Shown one piece after another: positions 12,310 to 24,251 of a stretch of 64,000 bases of DNA (the first letter of the stretch is position 1; every line of letters starts with the position of its first letter). Below the pieces are notes generated by a model that was not told where the DNA came from, searched no databases, and was given only the letters and a program-made list of their open reading frames with translations. The stretch spans positions 578,665-642,664 of the forward strand of contig NW_004454177.1 of assembly GCF_000283155.1 (NCBI RefSeq), read 5' to 3'. The stretch is from Ceratotherium simum simum (lineage: Eukaryota > Chordata > Mammalia > Perissodactyla > Rhinocerotidae). A program made the translations under genes and the position numbers.

Positions 12310-12840
12310 AGATTAAATAAATAACAAGAGAAAAAGAAAAGTAGAATTGCAGCTTCAAGGGAGAAATGTGCAAAATAAAAAAAGTAGAGACCAGTGTAAT
12401 GATTCCCATGTATCCTTCATCCAGCTTCAATGACCATTCCCTGAATTATTCTGAAACAGTCCAAATTTCATCTTTAAATATTTGTTTGTGTTATTAAAAG
12501 ATAAGAATTGATTTTTTTCCCCATAGATTTATAGTCTTTCTCTCTCTTTTTCTTCTTAATCTGGTTTATCAGAAGGTTACCCATTTTGTCAGTCTTTTCA
12601 AGATCTCTTTATGCATTTATCCATTTGAAAATATTTTTAATATATTTCACTATTTTAAGCTTTTACCTCATTATTTTCCTTTTCCTACTAATTTTTTTTT
12701 TTTTGCTTTTATCCCCTGAATTTCTTAAAATAGTTTAAAATTCTTCTTTAATATGCCAGGCTTTGGACAATATATATTTTCCCTGTACATTAAGTTTGCT
12801 GTGTCTCATACATTTTTTCTACATTTTTGTTTTGTTTTTT
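12310..12840 (-). other. AT-rich stretch, possible antisense L1 debris
   Basis: T-rich sequence with weak likeness to antisense L1 ORF2 ('cagtcttttcaagatctctt'). No gene is seen. Confidence 0.3.
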
Positions 12841-14780
12841 TAATTTTTTAATTTTTGTTTGCTTTTTTTTTGCTTGTTTATTGCAGTAACATTGGTTTAA
12901 AACATTGTATAAATTTCAGGTGTGCATCATTATACTTCTATTTCTGCATAGATTACATCATGTTCACCACCCAAATACTAATTACAACCCATCACCACAC
13001 ACATGTGCCTAATTATCTCTTTTGCCTTCCCACCCCCACCTTCCCTTCTGGTAACCACCAATCCAATCTCTGTCTCTATGTGTTTGTTTGTTGTTGTTTT
13101 AATCTTCTATTTATGAGTGAGCTCATAGGTTTTTGACTCTCTCCAACTTATTTCACTTAGCATAATACCCTCAAGGTTCATCCATGTTGTCACAAATGGC
13201 AAGATTTCATTTTTTTTTTTTATAGCTGAGTAGTATTCCATTGTGTATATATACCACATCTTCTTTATCCATTCATCCCTTGATGGGCGCCTATGTTGCT
13301 TCCAAGTCTTGGCTATGGTGAATAACGCTGCAATGAACATAGGGATATATATGTCTTTACGCATTGGTGTTTTCATATTCTTTGTATAAATACCCAGCAG
13401 TAGAATAGCTAGATGGGATGGTAGTTCTATTCTTAATTTTTTGAGGAACCTCCAGACTATTTTCCATAGTGACTGCACCAGTTTGCATTCCCACCAGCAG
13501 TGTATGAGAGTTCCGTTTTCTCCACATCCTCTCCAACACTTGTTATTTCTTGCCTTGTTAATTATAGCCATTCTGAGGGGCATGAGGTGATATCTCACTG
13601 TAGTTTTGATTTGCATTTCCCTAATAATTAGTGATGTTGAATATTTTTTCATGTGCCGATTGGGCATCTGAAGATTTTCTTTGGAGAAATGTCTGTTCAG
13701 ATCTTTTGCCCATTTTTTCATTGGGGTGTTAGCTTTTTGGTGTTGAGATGTATGGGTTCTTTATATATTTTGGGTATTAACCCCTTCTCAGATATATGGT
13801 TTGCAAATATTTTCTCCCATAGATGTTCTCTTTCAAGTTGAGGAAGAGTCCCTTTATTCTATGAGGAAGAGTGCTGAGAGTTTTTGTCATGAATGAGTGT
13901 TGGATTTTGTCAACTGCTTTTTCTGCATCTATTGATATGAGTATGTGGTTTTTCCTTTTTAGTTTTAATGTGATGATCTACATTAATTATTTTTGAATGT
14001 TGAACCAGGCTTACCTACCTGGGGCAAATGCCAATTGGTCATGATGTATAATTCTTTTTATACATTGCTGGATACGATTTGTTAATATTTTGTTAAGGAT
14101 TTTTTCATCTATGTCCATGAGGGATATTGGTTTGTAGTTTTCTTTTCTTGTAATCTCTTTGTCTGGTCTTGGTATTAGGGTAATGCTTGCCTCATTGAGT
14201 TAGAAAATATTCCTTTTGCTTCAACCTCTGAAAGAGAGTGTAGAAAATTAGTATAATTTCTTTCTTAAAATGGTTTAGTAGAATTCATCAGTAAACCCAT
14301 CTTATCCTGGTACTTTTGATTTTGGAATGATATTAACTATTGGCTCAATTTCTTTCATAGATAAAGGCCTATTCAGATTATCTATTTCTTTTTGGGTGAG
14401 TTTTGGGTTTGTACTTTCAAGGGATCAACCCATTTCACCTAGGTTATCAAATTTGTGGACATAGAGTTGTTAATAGTATTCCTTTACTATTGCCTTAACT
14501 TTCATGGAATTTATAGCAATGTTCCCTCTTTCATTTCTGATATTAGTAATTTGTATTCTCTCTCTTTTTTTCTTAGTTAGCCTGGTTAGAGGCTTATCAA
14601 TTTTATTAATCTTTTCAAAGAATCAGCTTTTGGTTTTGTTGATTTTTCTCTATTGATTTCCTGTTTCTGATTTCATTGATTTCTGCTCTACTTCTTATAA
14701 ATTTTTTTATTTTACTAAGTTTGGGTATGATTTTCTCTTCTTTTTCTAGTTTCCTAAAGTGGAAACTTAGATTATTATTA
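12840..14780 (-). mobile_element. L1 LINE, antisense, 3' portion with ORF2 remnants
   Basis: Read on the minus strand, 14780-13860 holds the ORF2 reverse transcriptase region. The segment 13721-13107 holds an open ORF2 C-terminal piece of 204 codons, including [20 protein letters not shown] and the [10 protein letters not shown] block. It ends in a 3' untranslated part and an A-rich tail near 12840. There is an internal junction near 13835-13860, where part of ORF2 is missing. This is one of the least decayed L1 pieces in the window, but it has no complete ORF. Confidence 0.92.
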
Positions 14781-15835
14781 TTCTAACAACAATGAAAGTA
14801 AATCAAAGGAGGAAGTGGAAGAGAATTTCGTGTGGCTTCCCGAGTTCTCAGTTCAAGAGAATTTTTAAAAAATTTTTTTCTTTTAGGTACCTTTTTCTGC
14901 ATGAGGTCTAGTTTTTTCTGGCTTTTGATACTATCTTGTTTCAACAGGACACTTATCTTCAGGTACTCTCTTCTTTCCTTTCACATCCCGGACTCCATGT
15001 GGCTCATCCAACTTCCTAGGTGCCTACCTTTTCACCAATAAAGGTGCCCTCTTGGGACTGTAGTCCCATGAACTTTACAAGCAACTTCCTCTTGCTTTTC
15101 TAGTAGCCAGCACTATAACCTGTCAGATAGCAGACCTTTTCTTACTATTGTCTACTATTACTACTCAGAAGTAGCTCCTTCTGATGAGGAACACTAGCTG
15201 CTGTCATTTGTGTTCCATCAAAAGGATTGACTACTGAGGAAGAACACCCAGCATCATGAAGCAATATGTTTCGCCATTGGTGTAGTGTTTTGCAATAAGG
15301 TCTAAAAAAGTTATTAAAAAAAAGAATTACAAAACTTAAACACTCATATATAAGTGTATCCATAAGACTCCAACTCCAGGTCATTGGAGTCTATGTAATC
15401 AGGAATCTATGTAACCCACTCCAGACCTGACACAAGGCTTTTCAGAATTGAGGAGAGAAAATTGAAGGCAAATATTTACAAAATGATTTTATAATCCACT
15501 TCATGTGGCAATCAGAGACCAGGATTCAGAATTTTGCCCCATTTGATTTATTACTTCATTTTGGCCCATAGATAGACCTTTCAATTTCTGCTCAGAGAGA
15601 TCTAAGAACTCAAACATGAACCATGCAGCTTTTTCTTACCAGCCTAGTAATAAATTCAGCTTTCTGTTAGAGTACTATGTGGTGTGCTTTGTTATTTCCT
15701 CCTGACAAAATCACAGCAGAATTCAGTTCCCACATCAGTGGACTGTACAGTAAGGAGATCTCTTCATGACCTCCAGAAGAATTCACACTTTTATTCCCTA
15801 GAGAGCCATTGGTTGTATTTCTGCCACAGAAAAGC
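14781..15835. other. No gene seen
   Basis: I see no coding signal, RNA gene or named repeat. Open frames here (for example 14832-15041 plus and 15145-15384 minus) are short and resemble nothing I know. Confidence 0.4.
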
Positions 15836-15839
15836 CTAT

Positions 15840-16060
15840 AGCTGAATAAGGAGGAGATATTTGAAATACACATCTCTGACAAGGGAGTAGTGTCTAGGAT
15901 ATTTAAAGAAGTTTTATAAATAAGTATGAGAAAGAAGGGTTGCCCAATAGAAAAATGGAGAAAATGCAAAACCAGACATGTCACAAAGAAAATATCCAAA
16001 TGGTCAATAAACATATGAAAAGATACTTAACCTCATTTGTCATCAAGAAATTGAAAATAG
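15840..16060 (+). mobile_element. L1 LINE fragment
   Basis: Sense ORF2 end wording: 'aagaaaatatccaaatggtc' and 'aacatatgaaaagatactta'. Short and diverged. The following 16061-16400 holds nothing I can name. Confidence 0.6.
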
Positions 16061-16404
16061 TGCAGAAATGATAAGCAAATACTCAAGATAAAAAATTATG
16101 GAACAAACATTTGATTTATTACTACCTGTATCACTTAAGCAACTCCTAAATGCTCAGAGCAGTACAGGGCCATTAGAAACATAATATCCTCTAAGATACA
16201 TTTATGAATAGTTGTGAAGAATGTAAAATATTTTCATGCATAGCTTTTGTTCGTTCTCTTTATACAAAATGGAATTCTGCCCTTTAGAAATTCTACTTGG
16301 TTTCCCATTGTATCACTATATGATTAGTTCTTTGCAAGGGTTAAATTATGAGAAGAATTGAAGAAGAACCTCTTTATAAGTCTGTGTGGGTCAAGCAAAG
16401 TGTG

Positions 16405-16550
16405 CTATGAAGTAGTAAAAAAGACCTGGATTCTAGTTCCCGTTGTGCTACTAACTAGCCATTCTTGTTTGTGGGCAAGTAACTTCATTCTTTTGAGTCT
16501 TAAGTTAAAATGAGATGGTTTTATTTGATCTCTCTTATTTTCTCTTGCAG
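16405..16550 (+). mobile_element. MIR SINE
   Basis: 'gacctggattctagttcc', 'tgtgctactaactagcc' and 'gggcaagtaacttcattc' follow the MIR consensus order. Confidence 0.75.
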
Positions 16551-16799
16551 TAAGTTTCAATGTTATTATCTGATGTTGTGTGGGATATTAAATCTCTGTA
16601 GAAAAAAAAATGAGATGGTCTGTGTTTTAATCAAGGTTTAGGGTTTGCAAGGCTGAAATCAGGCCAAAGAGTGGGTCTGTAACTTCTTCCTTGCTAAGAT
16701 GGGATAATGTCTGTGTGTTTTTGGTGTTGTGGAAATGACTACAATCATTCATTCATTTAATCGTTGACATTCAGTTCACATTTTTTTTAAAGCGACAGA

Positions 16800-17035
16800 C
16801 ATATCAGTAAATATATTACTTAACAATAAATGTCTCCTTTCTGTTCTTCTGCTCTACTTTGTGCACATTTTCTGAAATTATTTGTCACAAATGTTAAAAT
16901 ATTTTGTTTGTATGTGTATTTTTCCTATACAGTAATCTCCTTGAAGGCATAGCTTTTCCAATAATTATCTACTAAGCGCCTGAAATAGTACCTGTCACGC
17001 ATTAGACAAGACATATTGAGTAGATGAATTTCCAC
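16800..17035 (+). mobile_element. L2 LINE 3' end fragment
   Basis: 'agtaatctccttgaaggcatag' followed by 'actaagcgcctgaaatagtacctg' matches the end region of L2 in order and spacing. Confidence 0.55.
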
Positions 17036-18165
17036 TGCCCTGACATAGACTAGATACCCTCGTAACCACCTTTCTCAGCTCCCAAACTCAGTAGGTGGGT
17101 AAACTTGTGAGTTAATTGAAGCAGTGCCTCAAAGATCTGACCTATGGCATTAGAAAACTAGGAAGAAGGGCTCAGCTGTTTATGTTCTTCATCTCCACTG
17201 CCATATATATTGGATTTAGTATTTAAATAGTCACCATAGAAAGTTATATTTTACTCAATTTGGTGTTTCCTTCCCTCTGTTAATGCAGATGCTTTCTTTA
17301 TTTCATCTACTTTGTCTCCTCTACCCGCCATCCCAACCCCTTTATTGTGATTTCCTACCATTGTCACTTGGTTCTTTTAAGGGTCAAGAAAGTCTGGGCT
17401 TTCTTTCCCAGGCTATTGCTCCAGACAAAATGTAGATGAGGACCCAATGGTGATAAAATCATCTCCAATCCTAGAATTGTATTACAGTGAAGTTTGATTC
17501 GCTCCTACCTCTTTAACTGCAAGACCTGAACACAGAGATCTTAAAAAACGCAAAATTTTTGTTCTCTGATGAATTAAAAAACTGACAAAGATAAGAACAG
17601 ATCTCTATGGAAAAAAGACAAATTGAGATCTAAATCACAAGAAATTGAAAGAACTTAAATTATTATTAAAAAGAAAAGAAAAAATCAAAATTAAAAAAGT
17701 AGAAAAGAAAACAACACATGCCAGAATATTGAGAAAAAATCTTTAAATCATACTATCCTACCATAACAATTAATTTCCTTTTGCATGTTACCTTCCAGTT
17801 TCTGTTTGTATGCACATATGTTTATATGCACTACATGGATTTACATGGTTGTAATCAAAATGTATGTACTATACCTAGCTAATAGCATAAGCACTTAGAA
17901 ACTCTTTAAAATGATAGTTTTAATGAATGCACAACAATCCATTGTGCTGATATACAAGAGTGTGATAACATTCTCCTGTAGTATTGACATGGTTTCACTG
18001 ATTATACTGGATCCCTCTTGAACAGTGGAGTGGAATCAGAGGAGTTGGGTGGTTCACATGGTTGATTCCCTTCCTGTCTCCTTCCTGCCCCACAACCTCT
18101 CCCAAGGTATACAGTAGACATGTTAATATGAAGCTCTTTATATTTTATAAAATATTTCTCTGTGT
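17036..18165. other. No gene seen
   Basis: Mostly unique-looking DNA. The run 17560-17720 is strongly A-rich on the plus strand. No ORF or RNA signal. Confidence 0.4.
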
Positions 18166-18169
18166 ATTT

Positions 18170-18310
18170 CTTATTTGACCTTAAAACAACCCTTAAAATT
18201 CAGATAGAACAACTGTTGGAATTATATCTATCTTAACAATAAGGAAAGCTTGGCTTAGAGAGGTGAGATAATTTGCCCAAAGGCCACACAATAGGTAATA
18301 GGTAGCAGAA
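18170..18310 (-). mobile_element. MIR SINE
   Basis: Antisense MIR wording 'gcttagagaggtgagataatttgcccaaaggccacacaataggtaa' in broken pieces. Followed by a TC microsatellite. Confidence 0.65.
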
Positions 18311-18353
18311 ATGGATCTTAATGTATCTTCAAAGTGAAAATCACACATGCATG

Positions 18354-18395
18354 CTCTCTCTCTCTCTCTCTCAGTCTTGCTCTCTCTCTCTCGGT
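18354..18395. repeat. (TC)n microsatellite
   Basis: About 20 TC-type units interrupted by 'agtcttgc' and 'ggtc'. Confidence 0.9.
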
Positions 18396-18399
18396 CTTT

Positions 18400-19515
18400 A
18401 TTTCTCTGAATGTCTGTTCCATGCAGATATTTAGCCATTAAATTAGTAGGGTCCACAAGAGAATATGCAACATGAATCATGAATCATGTCAGTCTTAAGA
18501 CAGATAACCATGAAAGGTCCAGTGACAATCGTAAAAATTAAAATCCACTCGGGACGTTGTACACGGGTACAAATGTTTTTGCACCTGAAAGTGTCTTGGG
18601 AAGGAGAGACTATGATATTTTAGTGTTCATGATTGCAAGATTCACTTGTAAACAATTGAACATAGTCTCATCTGGGGCAATTAAAACTTTTCCTAAACAC
18701 CATGAGCTCTGGAGACCATAAATGAAAATGGAATAATTATTCCTCTAAATTAGTGTCTATGTCACTTATCAGTTTGATTAGGCACCTACCTCTGTGATCC
18801 AAACAATTTCAAGAATAAGATGTTGTTCTCTGTCTTCCAGGGCTGGGATTTCAGGGGCAAGCCTGTAATTGTTTCTGACACTCTCAGCTGAATACTTGTT
18901 TTCCTTCATTTGAAAGTGAAAGGATGGTGGCTCCCTCCCTCTACTCCACCAGATACACATTTCAGCTTGAGATTAGAGACCAGATGCTAACAGGCCTTAC
19001 TACCTGAGACCTGGGTAGTCTGATTGTTGCCCGAGGGAGATGGACTCAGGGCAATGCTGTATCATGTTTCCTGTAGCTGAAACAGCAATTCCTGACATCT
19101 TCTGAAGGGAAACGCACAAAGGACCAATGACTTGCTGGGCCCCTCAGAGAAAGGGTTTGATATATTAGGAATGATTACTGTAAGTCAAATAACACGTTAA
19201 CACTTATGTATAGAGTCTCAGCTCATCTCTAATTCAACTATGATAAAGTTAAAATAGAGTGAATCCCCTAGATTAACATCTTCCAGATTGGGAGGAACTC
19301 TTGTCATATCTAGAAAGACATTGCTTTAGCTGAGCCACCCGTAATTTATCCACATTACACAAAAGAATACGAGATAATCTGAACTTTTCTCTTTGCCTTT
19401 GAATTACATTCGTTCATTTGTATCTTGCAATCAGAACCCCCCACATGATATTGGTACAACAAATTACAAATATTTTTAGTTCCAAAACAAACTACTTGTG
19501 TGGTGATGAGGCAGT
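18400..19515. other. No gene seen
   Basis: Unique-looking intergenic DNA. I find no repeat family, ORF or RNA gene I can defend. Confidence 0.4.
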
Positions 19516-19518
19516 AAC

Positions 19519-19520
19519 AC

Positions 19521-19551
<31 letters not shown>
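19519..19551. repeat. (CA)n microsatellite
   Basis: An almost pure CA tract of about 16 units. Confidence 0.93.
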
Positions 19552-19553
<2 letters not shown>

Positions 19554-19839
19554 CGATCATAATAGGATGATCTGAGAGTGATTTCACTAAACAATATTCA
19601 CAATATATATGATTCACAGGCTGGTGATGGGCATCTTGACTAAACTTGAAGTTTTGTGTTTAAAATACTTGAATCCAGTAGATCTCTATGCAATAAGTTT
19701 GCTAGGACACATGTAAGCAGAATAGAAGATTATGTATAATATTTGATTTTAAGGATAAGCAAGAATATTGTGCCATAAGTATCTACTCTTCTAAAACTAT
19801 AAACTTCGTCATTCATGAGTGTTTTCTTTTGGTTAAGAG

Positions 19840-20090
19840 TTGACCTCTTAGAAAATTTCAAGTATACAATACAGTACTACGACCTAGATTAACCATGCTG
19901 TACATTAGATCCCTAGAATTCATTTATTTTATAACTGAAAGTTTAAAAACATGGCAACTATGAGGTGATGAATATGACAATTACCTTGATTGTGGTCATC
20001 ATTTCACAATGTATACATATATCAAATCATCATATTGGACACTTTAACTGTATACAATATTTTTTTGTGACTTGTACCTCTAAAGGTGGG
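19840..20090 (+). mobile_element. L1 LINE 3' end
   Basis: Includes 'ccatgctgtacattagatccc' and the end phrase 'atacatatatcaaatcatcat..actttaactgtatacaat', as seen at many L1 3' ends. A near relative lies at 63015-63105. Confidence 0.6.
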
Positions 20091-20269
20091 AAAAAAAGCC
20101 AATCTCATTTAGTGATTTTCCTGGTAAATGAAGATAGTCCTCTGTAAGTTAGCCTATTTTTACCTGTTTTTCAGGTCACGATTTTATATCCAGGAGAAAA
20201 CAAAGTATTCTGATTGAATTAGATGCCTAGTAGGGATGACTTTATCTATATCTTGCATAGCCCTTTGCA

Positions 20270-20530
20270 TCCCCTCAGCTTAAGCAAATTCTCCCCACTC
20301 TAAGGCACAGTTTAAAATATACCCTTCCATAATGATTTTCTTTATCACTATAGACAGTAGTGGTCTGTTCCATCTCAGTGCTCAAACAATACCTACTGCT
20401 TATCACATAGAGCGATATATATGGCATTTCATTCATTCAACAATTTGTCAGAGCAAGGCACGATTTAGATAATACTCTGTCTCACTAGATTGCAAAGTTC
20501 TGAAGGGACTAATGTTGAATATTATTTCAG
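20270..20530 (+). mobile_element. L2 LINE fragment
   Basis: Order of 'cactctaaggcacag', 'cttatcacatagagc' and 'tagattgcaaagttctgaaggg' is L2-like but weak. Confidence 0.4.
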
Positions 20531-20775
20531 TGTGCCCAATCTGGGGTATATGGACAAATTTACTTAATTAATAAATAAATAAGATTCCATCACTTGCCAT
20601 TTAAAAATATATAACTGGGAATCCACCTCTATAGTTTAAAATACTTTCTATAAGAAAATTATATTCTTTTTTCATCCGTTTTATTTATCATTGTGTTCTA
20701 AATATATTCCTAATGTTGGGCTGTACTAATTGCAATACTCTGGAAATGTGCCCACATTTCATGGTTAGATTTCCT

Positions 20776-20783
20776 TATATAAG
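20776..20783 (+). promoter_or_regulatory. TATA-like box upstream of OR8D4
   Basis: 'tatataag' lies 332 bp upstream of the OR8D4 ATG in otherwise unique sequence. A dyad 'cccttgggga' at 20855-20864 loosely resembles an Olf1/EBF site but departs from the consensus. Together with the acceptor-like tract ending at 21092, this fits a non-coding first exon between about 20805 and 21040. That is inference; no transcript is available. Confidence 0.35.
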
Positions 20784-21070
20784 AAGAGTGTGATAGGCCA
20801 GCTCAGGGACTCTTCTTACAAATACACAGGCTGCTAAACCTCAGAGACAAGAAGCCCTTGGGGACTACTCATCTTTATATTTCCAGACATAAAATACTTG
20901 AACTGAGAAAACTGAGCACTGATTTCTTGGTGGGTCTGAGGCCCTGCGCATCAATGGAGACACAGGTTTAGTGCCAAGGGGATAAGATAACTAGGTTCAG
21001 TGTTTTCCTAGGTAGGGATACCTGGGCTTGGGGAATGGAGACAAGCTGGGATTCTGCCTGTCTAATCTGA

Positions 21071-21092
21071 CTCTTTCCTCTCATCTCCACAG
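21071..21092 (+). other. Putative splice acceptor before OR8D4 coding exon
   Basis: A pyrimidine-rich tract ends in 'catctccacag' 15 bases before the ATG at 21108. Olfactory receptor genes usually have an untranslated upstream exon joined just before the single coding exon. Confidence 0.55.
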
Positions 21093-21107
21093 ATTTCTCA
21101 GAGGAGA

Positions 21108-22046
21108 ATGGATAGAAGAAATCAATCCACAGTGACCGAGTTTCTTCTTTCAGGATTGACTGACCAACCAGAGCTTCAGCTGCCCCTTTTCTGCCTCTTC
21201 TTAGGGATTTATATGGCTACCATGCTGGGAAACCTGGGCATGATCTCCATAATTGGGTTGAGTTCTCAACTTCACACCCCCATGTACTATTTCCTCAGTG
21301 GTTTGTCTTTTGTAGATTTCTGCTCTTCTTCTGTCATAACCCCCAAAATGCTGGCAGGGTTTTTATGCAGAGACAAAGCTATCTCCTATTCTGGATGCAT
21401 GAGTCAGTTGTTTTTCTTCTGTATTTTTCTCATTTCTGAGTGCTACATGTTGGCAGCAATGGCCTATGATCGCTATGTGGCCATCTGCAGCCCCCTGCTC
21501 TACAATGTCATCATGTCCCCTAGGGTCTGTTCTCTGCTGGTGGCTGCTGTCTTCTCAGTAGGCTTTACCGATGCTGTTATTCATGGAGGTTGTATCTTAA
21601 GGTTGACTTTCTGTGGCTCAAACGTCATTAAACATTACTTCTGTGACATCATCTCTCTTATTAATCTCTCCTGTTCCAACACTTATATTGATGAGCTTTT
21701 GATTTTTGTCATTGGTGGATTTAACGTGGTGGCCACCAGCCTGACAATCATCATCTCATATGCTTTTATCCTCTCCAGCATCCTCCACATCCGTTCTAAA
21801 GAGGGCAGGTCCAAAGCCTTCAGCACCTGCAGCTCCCACTTGACAGCTGTTCTTCTGTTTTATGGGTCTCTCATGTCCATGTATCTGAAACCTGCTTCCA
21901 GCAGTTCACTCACCCAGGAGAACGTGTCCTCAGTATTTTACAGCATCGTGATTCCCATGTTGAATCCCCTGATATATAGTCTCAGGAACAAGGAAGTGAA
22001 AAACGCACTCATGAAACTCTTAAGAAGAAAAACATTTTCACAATGA
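21108..22046 (+). CDS. OR8D4: Olfactory receptor 8D4 (class II OR)
   Basis: An intact 312-residue, intron-free coding exon with a good start context (A at -3, G at +4). It is a seven-transmembrane G-protein-coupled receptor expected at the cilia of olfactory neurons, signalling through G-olf; its ligand cannot be told from sequence. Class hallmarks are an N-glycosylation site NQS at residue 5, GN at 41-42, [10 protein letters not shown] at 55-64, the [10 protein letters not shown] motif at 118-127, Cys97 for the conserved disulfide, [11 protein letters not shown] before TM6, and [12 protein letters not shown] in TM7. The [19 protein letters not shown] stretch and the unusual MYYF (most ORs have MYFF) match human OR8D4 as I remember it. 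Its position next to TMEM225 agrees with human 11q24. No frameshift or missing motif is seen, so it is probably functional. Confidence 0.95.
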   Translation: MDRRNQSTVTEFLLSGLTDQPELQLPLFCLFLGIYMATMLGNLGMISIIGLSSQLHTPMYYFLSGLSFVDFCSSSVITPKMLAGFLCRDKAISYSGCMSQLFFFCIFLISECYMLAAMAYDRYVAICSPLLYNVIMSPRVCSLLVAAVFSVGFTDAVIHGGCILRLTFCGSNVIKHYFCDIISLINLSCSNTYIDELLIFVIGGFNVVATSLTIIISYAFILSSILHIRSKEGRSKAFSTCSSHLTAVLLFYGSLMSMYLKPASSSSLTQENVSSVFYSIVIPMLNPLIYSLRNKEVKNALMKLLRRKTFSQ

Positions 22047-22222
22047 ATATGCTCTTCTTTAAGATTTATTTATATGTTCACCATCATATATAAGTATGTA
22101 TGCGTTTGTACCTTAACTCTTTGAATTTAATATGAAGTGAGGTGAAATTACACATATGTAATTCTAAATATATATGTACATAAATATTCAGATTACTAAA
22201 TATATTTACATGTAATAAGATT

Positions 22223-22228
22223 AATAAA
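22223..22228 (+). promoter_or_regulatory. Candidate polyadenylation signal of OR8D4
   Basis: AATAAA lies 177 bases past the stop codon, before an ERE insertion at 22273. The segment 22047-22272 is otherwise AT-rich with no other feature. Confidence 0.35.
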
Positions 22229-22272
22229 ATGTAAAACATCAACTATCAAAGTGAGAATTAGCAAATATTTTA

Positions 22273-22573
22273 TTTATTTATTTATTTTTGTCAGGGAGAT
22301 CAGCCCTGAGCTAACATCCGTGCTAATCCTCCTCTTTTTGTTGAGGAAGACCAGCTCTGAGCTAACATCTATTGCCAATCCTCCTCCTTTTTTTCCCCCA
22401 AAGCCCCAGTAGATAGTTGTATGTCGTAGTTGCACATCCTACTAGTTGCTGTATGTGGGATGCGGCCTCAGCATGGCCAGAGGAGCGGTGCATCAGTGCG
22501 CACCCGGGATCCGAACCTGGGCCACCAGTAGTGGAGCATGGACACTTAACTGCTAAGCCATGGGACCAGCCCA
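22273..22573 (-). mobile_element. ERE SINE, antisense, with target site duplication
   Basis: On the plus strand it runs from 'ctgagctaacatc' blocks to 'gccatgggaccagccca', the reverse of the ERE head. Flanked by 'caaatatttta' at 22262-22272 and 22574-22584. It lies only 227 bp past the OR8D4 stop, so a long 3' UTR could include it. Confidence 0.92.
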
Positions 22574-22584
22574 CAAATATTTTA

Positions 22585-23225
22585 AATTTAAAGTTTAGTA
22601 CGATTGTTGGGATTCAACATCAATTTTTACCTTTAGTTTCCTGAATCTAAGCAAAAAGAAAACAAAATCATGACCTACTATATAATCAGAAAAAAACCCA
22701 CCAAATTATTTGGTGAGACAAAGTGTTTCCTCTTATTTATCTCAATCAAAAAGAGATTTCTCTTATGGAAATTTCCATATAATATATTGTGCAGGGATAT
22801 GGAAATCATGATAACTTTACAATAAATGTGAAAGAATTTTTCTATCGTTTCTTTTGAAGGGCTTACTAAAGGCCAATGTTGTATCAAAGTGGAATTCAAT
22901 GAAGAAAATCCAGCAATGAGCTAAGCTAATATGGTCCAGTATTTGGCGTTTGGTGATCCAAGGATAAGACAGAATATCTAATGAGGAGGTGATATTTATA
23001 CAGACTAATCTAAATATCTTGTATTTTCCCATATGACCAGTGTATGTGCAGTATTTTACAACTTTCTATTTAATTCTTTTGAGTTGCTGTTTTCTTTCTA
23101 GGCCATAAACTAGGTGTCTTTAATTTCTTCCTTATAAAATGTTTTGAATTAAACATAATGATAAACATTGTGGTTTTCAAGAATAAATTCTTACACAACC
23201 AAGATAATGCACTGTGTAGAGAATG
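22585..23225. other. No gene seen
   Basis: AT-rich intergenic DNA with only short, unrecognised open frames. Confidence 0.4.
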
Positions 23226-23229
23226 CAAT

Positions 23230-23977
23230 GTTAATTAATTCATTTACTTAGCACATGCTTATCATGGACACTATGTTCCAGGTGATGTTCTAAGCACTGG
23301 AATATTATGGTGAATATAATAGACAAGGTCTCTACTTACTTTTCGTGGGTGAGGAAATGGCAGATAATACAGAAGTAATTAAATGAACAAACAGGATAAT
23401 TATAGAGATAAATGCTTTGAAAAAAGTGAGGCATATAATTGTCAATGGAATATGGACAACTCTCAATAGAGCTCCTTGAAGAAGAGACATTTGAATGAAA
23501 CCTAAATGACAAGAGTACAGTTATACAAAAGCAGAAGAGCAGAAGGAAGTGCAAATTACTAAAGCTGGAACAATCCTGGCCATATTCGAAAAACAGAGAA
23601 GGCAGTATGTCTGAAGAACAGTGAAAGAGGGGAAAGAGGTACCAAAGGAGGTTATATCAGTGGGCAAACGCCAGGTCATGTAAGGGGTTGGAATCTTAAT
23701 CTCAGTACAAAGAGAAGCCACTAGTATGTTTCTAAAGTAATGGTGTAATCTGTTTTACATTTGAAAAATGTCTTCTAGTTGTTTATAAGAAAAGATGCAG
23801 ATATGTGTGTGTGTATTTGTGTATGTGTATGTTTAGTGGAAGGATTTGATAGGGGAAGGGGGGTCTATTGGCCAGAGTGGACACTCAGAGAACACTCTGA
23901 GTCTATTAAAATCATCTTGGCAAGAAAAGACGTAATTAGAGTAATCGCGATAGAGACGGGAAAAAAATGGATGGATT
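23230..23977 (+). repeat. Ancient interspersed repeat ('atgttccaggtgatgttctaagcactgg' family)
   Basis: It follows the order of a common old mammalian repeat: 'cactatgttccaggtg..ttctaagcactgg', a block with 'gataaatgctttg', then 'gccaggtcatgtaaggggttgg' and 'taatggtgtaatctg'. I recognise the layout but not the family name with certainty. A related copy is at 51186-51870. The repeat probably continues past the ERE to about 24300. Confidence 0.5.
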
Positions 23978-23992
23978 AAAGACGCATTTCTG

Positions 23993-24236
23993 GGCCGGCG
24001 ACATGGCTTAGCGATTAAGTGCACGTGCTCCGCTGCTGGCGGCCCGGGTTCGGATCCCGGGCGCGGATCCCGGGCGCGCACCAATGCACCACTTCTCCGG
24101 CCATGCTGAGGCCGCGTCCCACGTAGAGCAACTAGAAGGATGTGCATCTATGACATACAACTCTCTACTGGGGCTTTGGGGGAAATAAATAAATAAATAA
24201 ATTAATTAATTAATTAATTAATAAAATTATTTAAAA
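23993..24236 (+). mobile_element. ERE1-type SINE with duplicated B-box segment
   Basis: The head is 'ggccggcgacatggcttagc', and the body ends in TAAA/TTAA-rich tail repeats. Flanked by the perfect 15-bp repeat 'aaagacgcatttctg' at 23978-23992 and 24237-24251. The segment 24050-24077 contains 'cggatcccgggcg' twice in tandem, an internal duplication around the B box. Confidence 0.93.
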
Positions 24237-24251
24237 AAAGACGCATTTCTG

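Noticed and set aside
13107..13721. 204-codon open frame on the minus strand
   Set aside because: It is the C-terminal part of L1 ORF2 ([13 protein letters not shown] and [10 protein letters not shown] blocks), not a host gene.
22417..22644. Small frames repeated at 2351, 22417, 54135 and 60591 with similar peptides
   Set aside because: All are translations of ERE SINE sequence; the likeness comes from the SINE.
23993..24080. tRNA-like A and B boxes
   Set aside because: They belong to tRNA-derived ERE SINEs. No copy folds as a complete tRNA with an acceptor stem in my reading.
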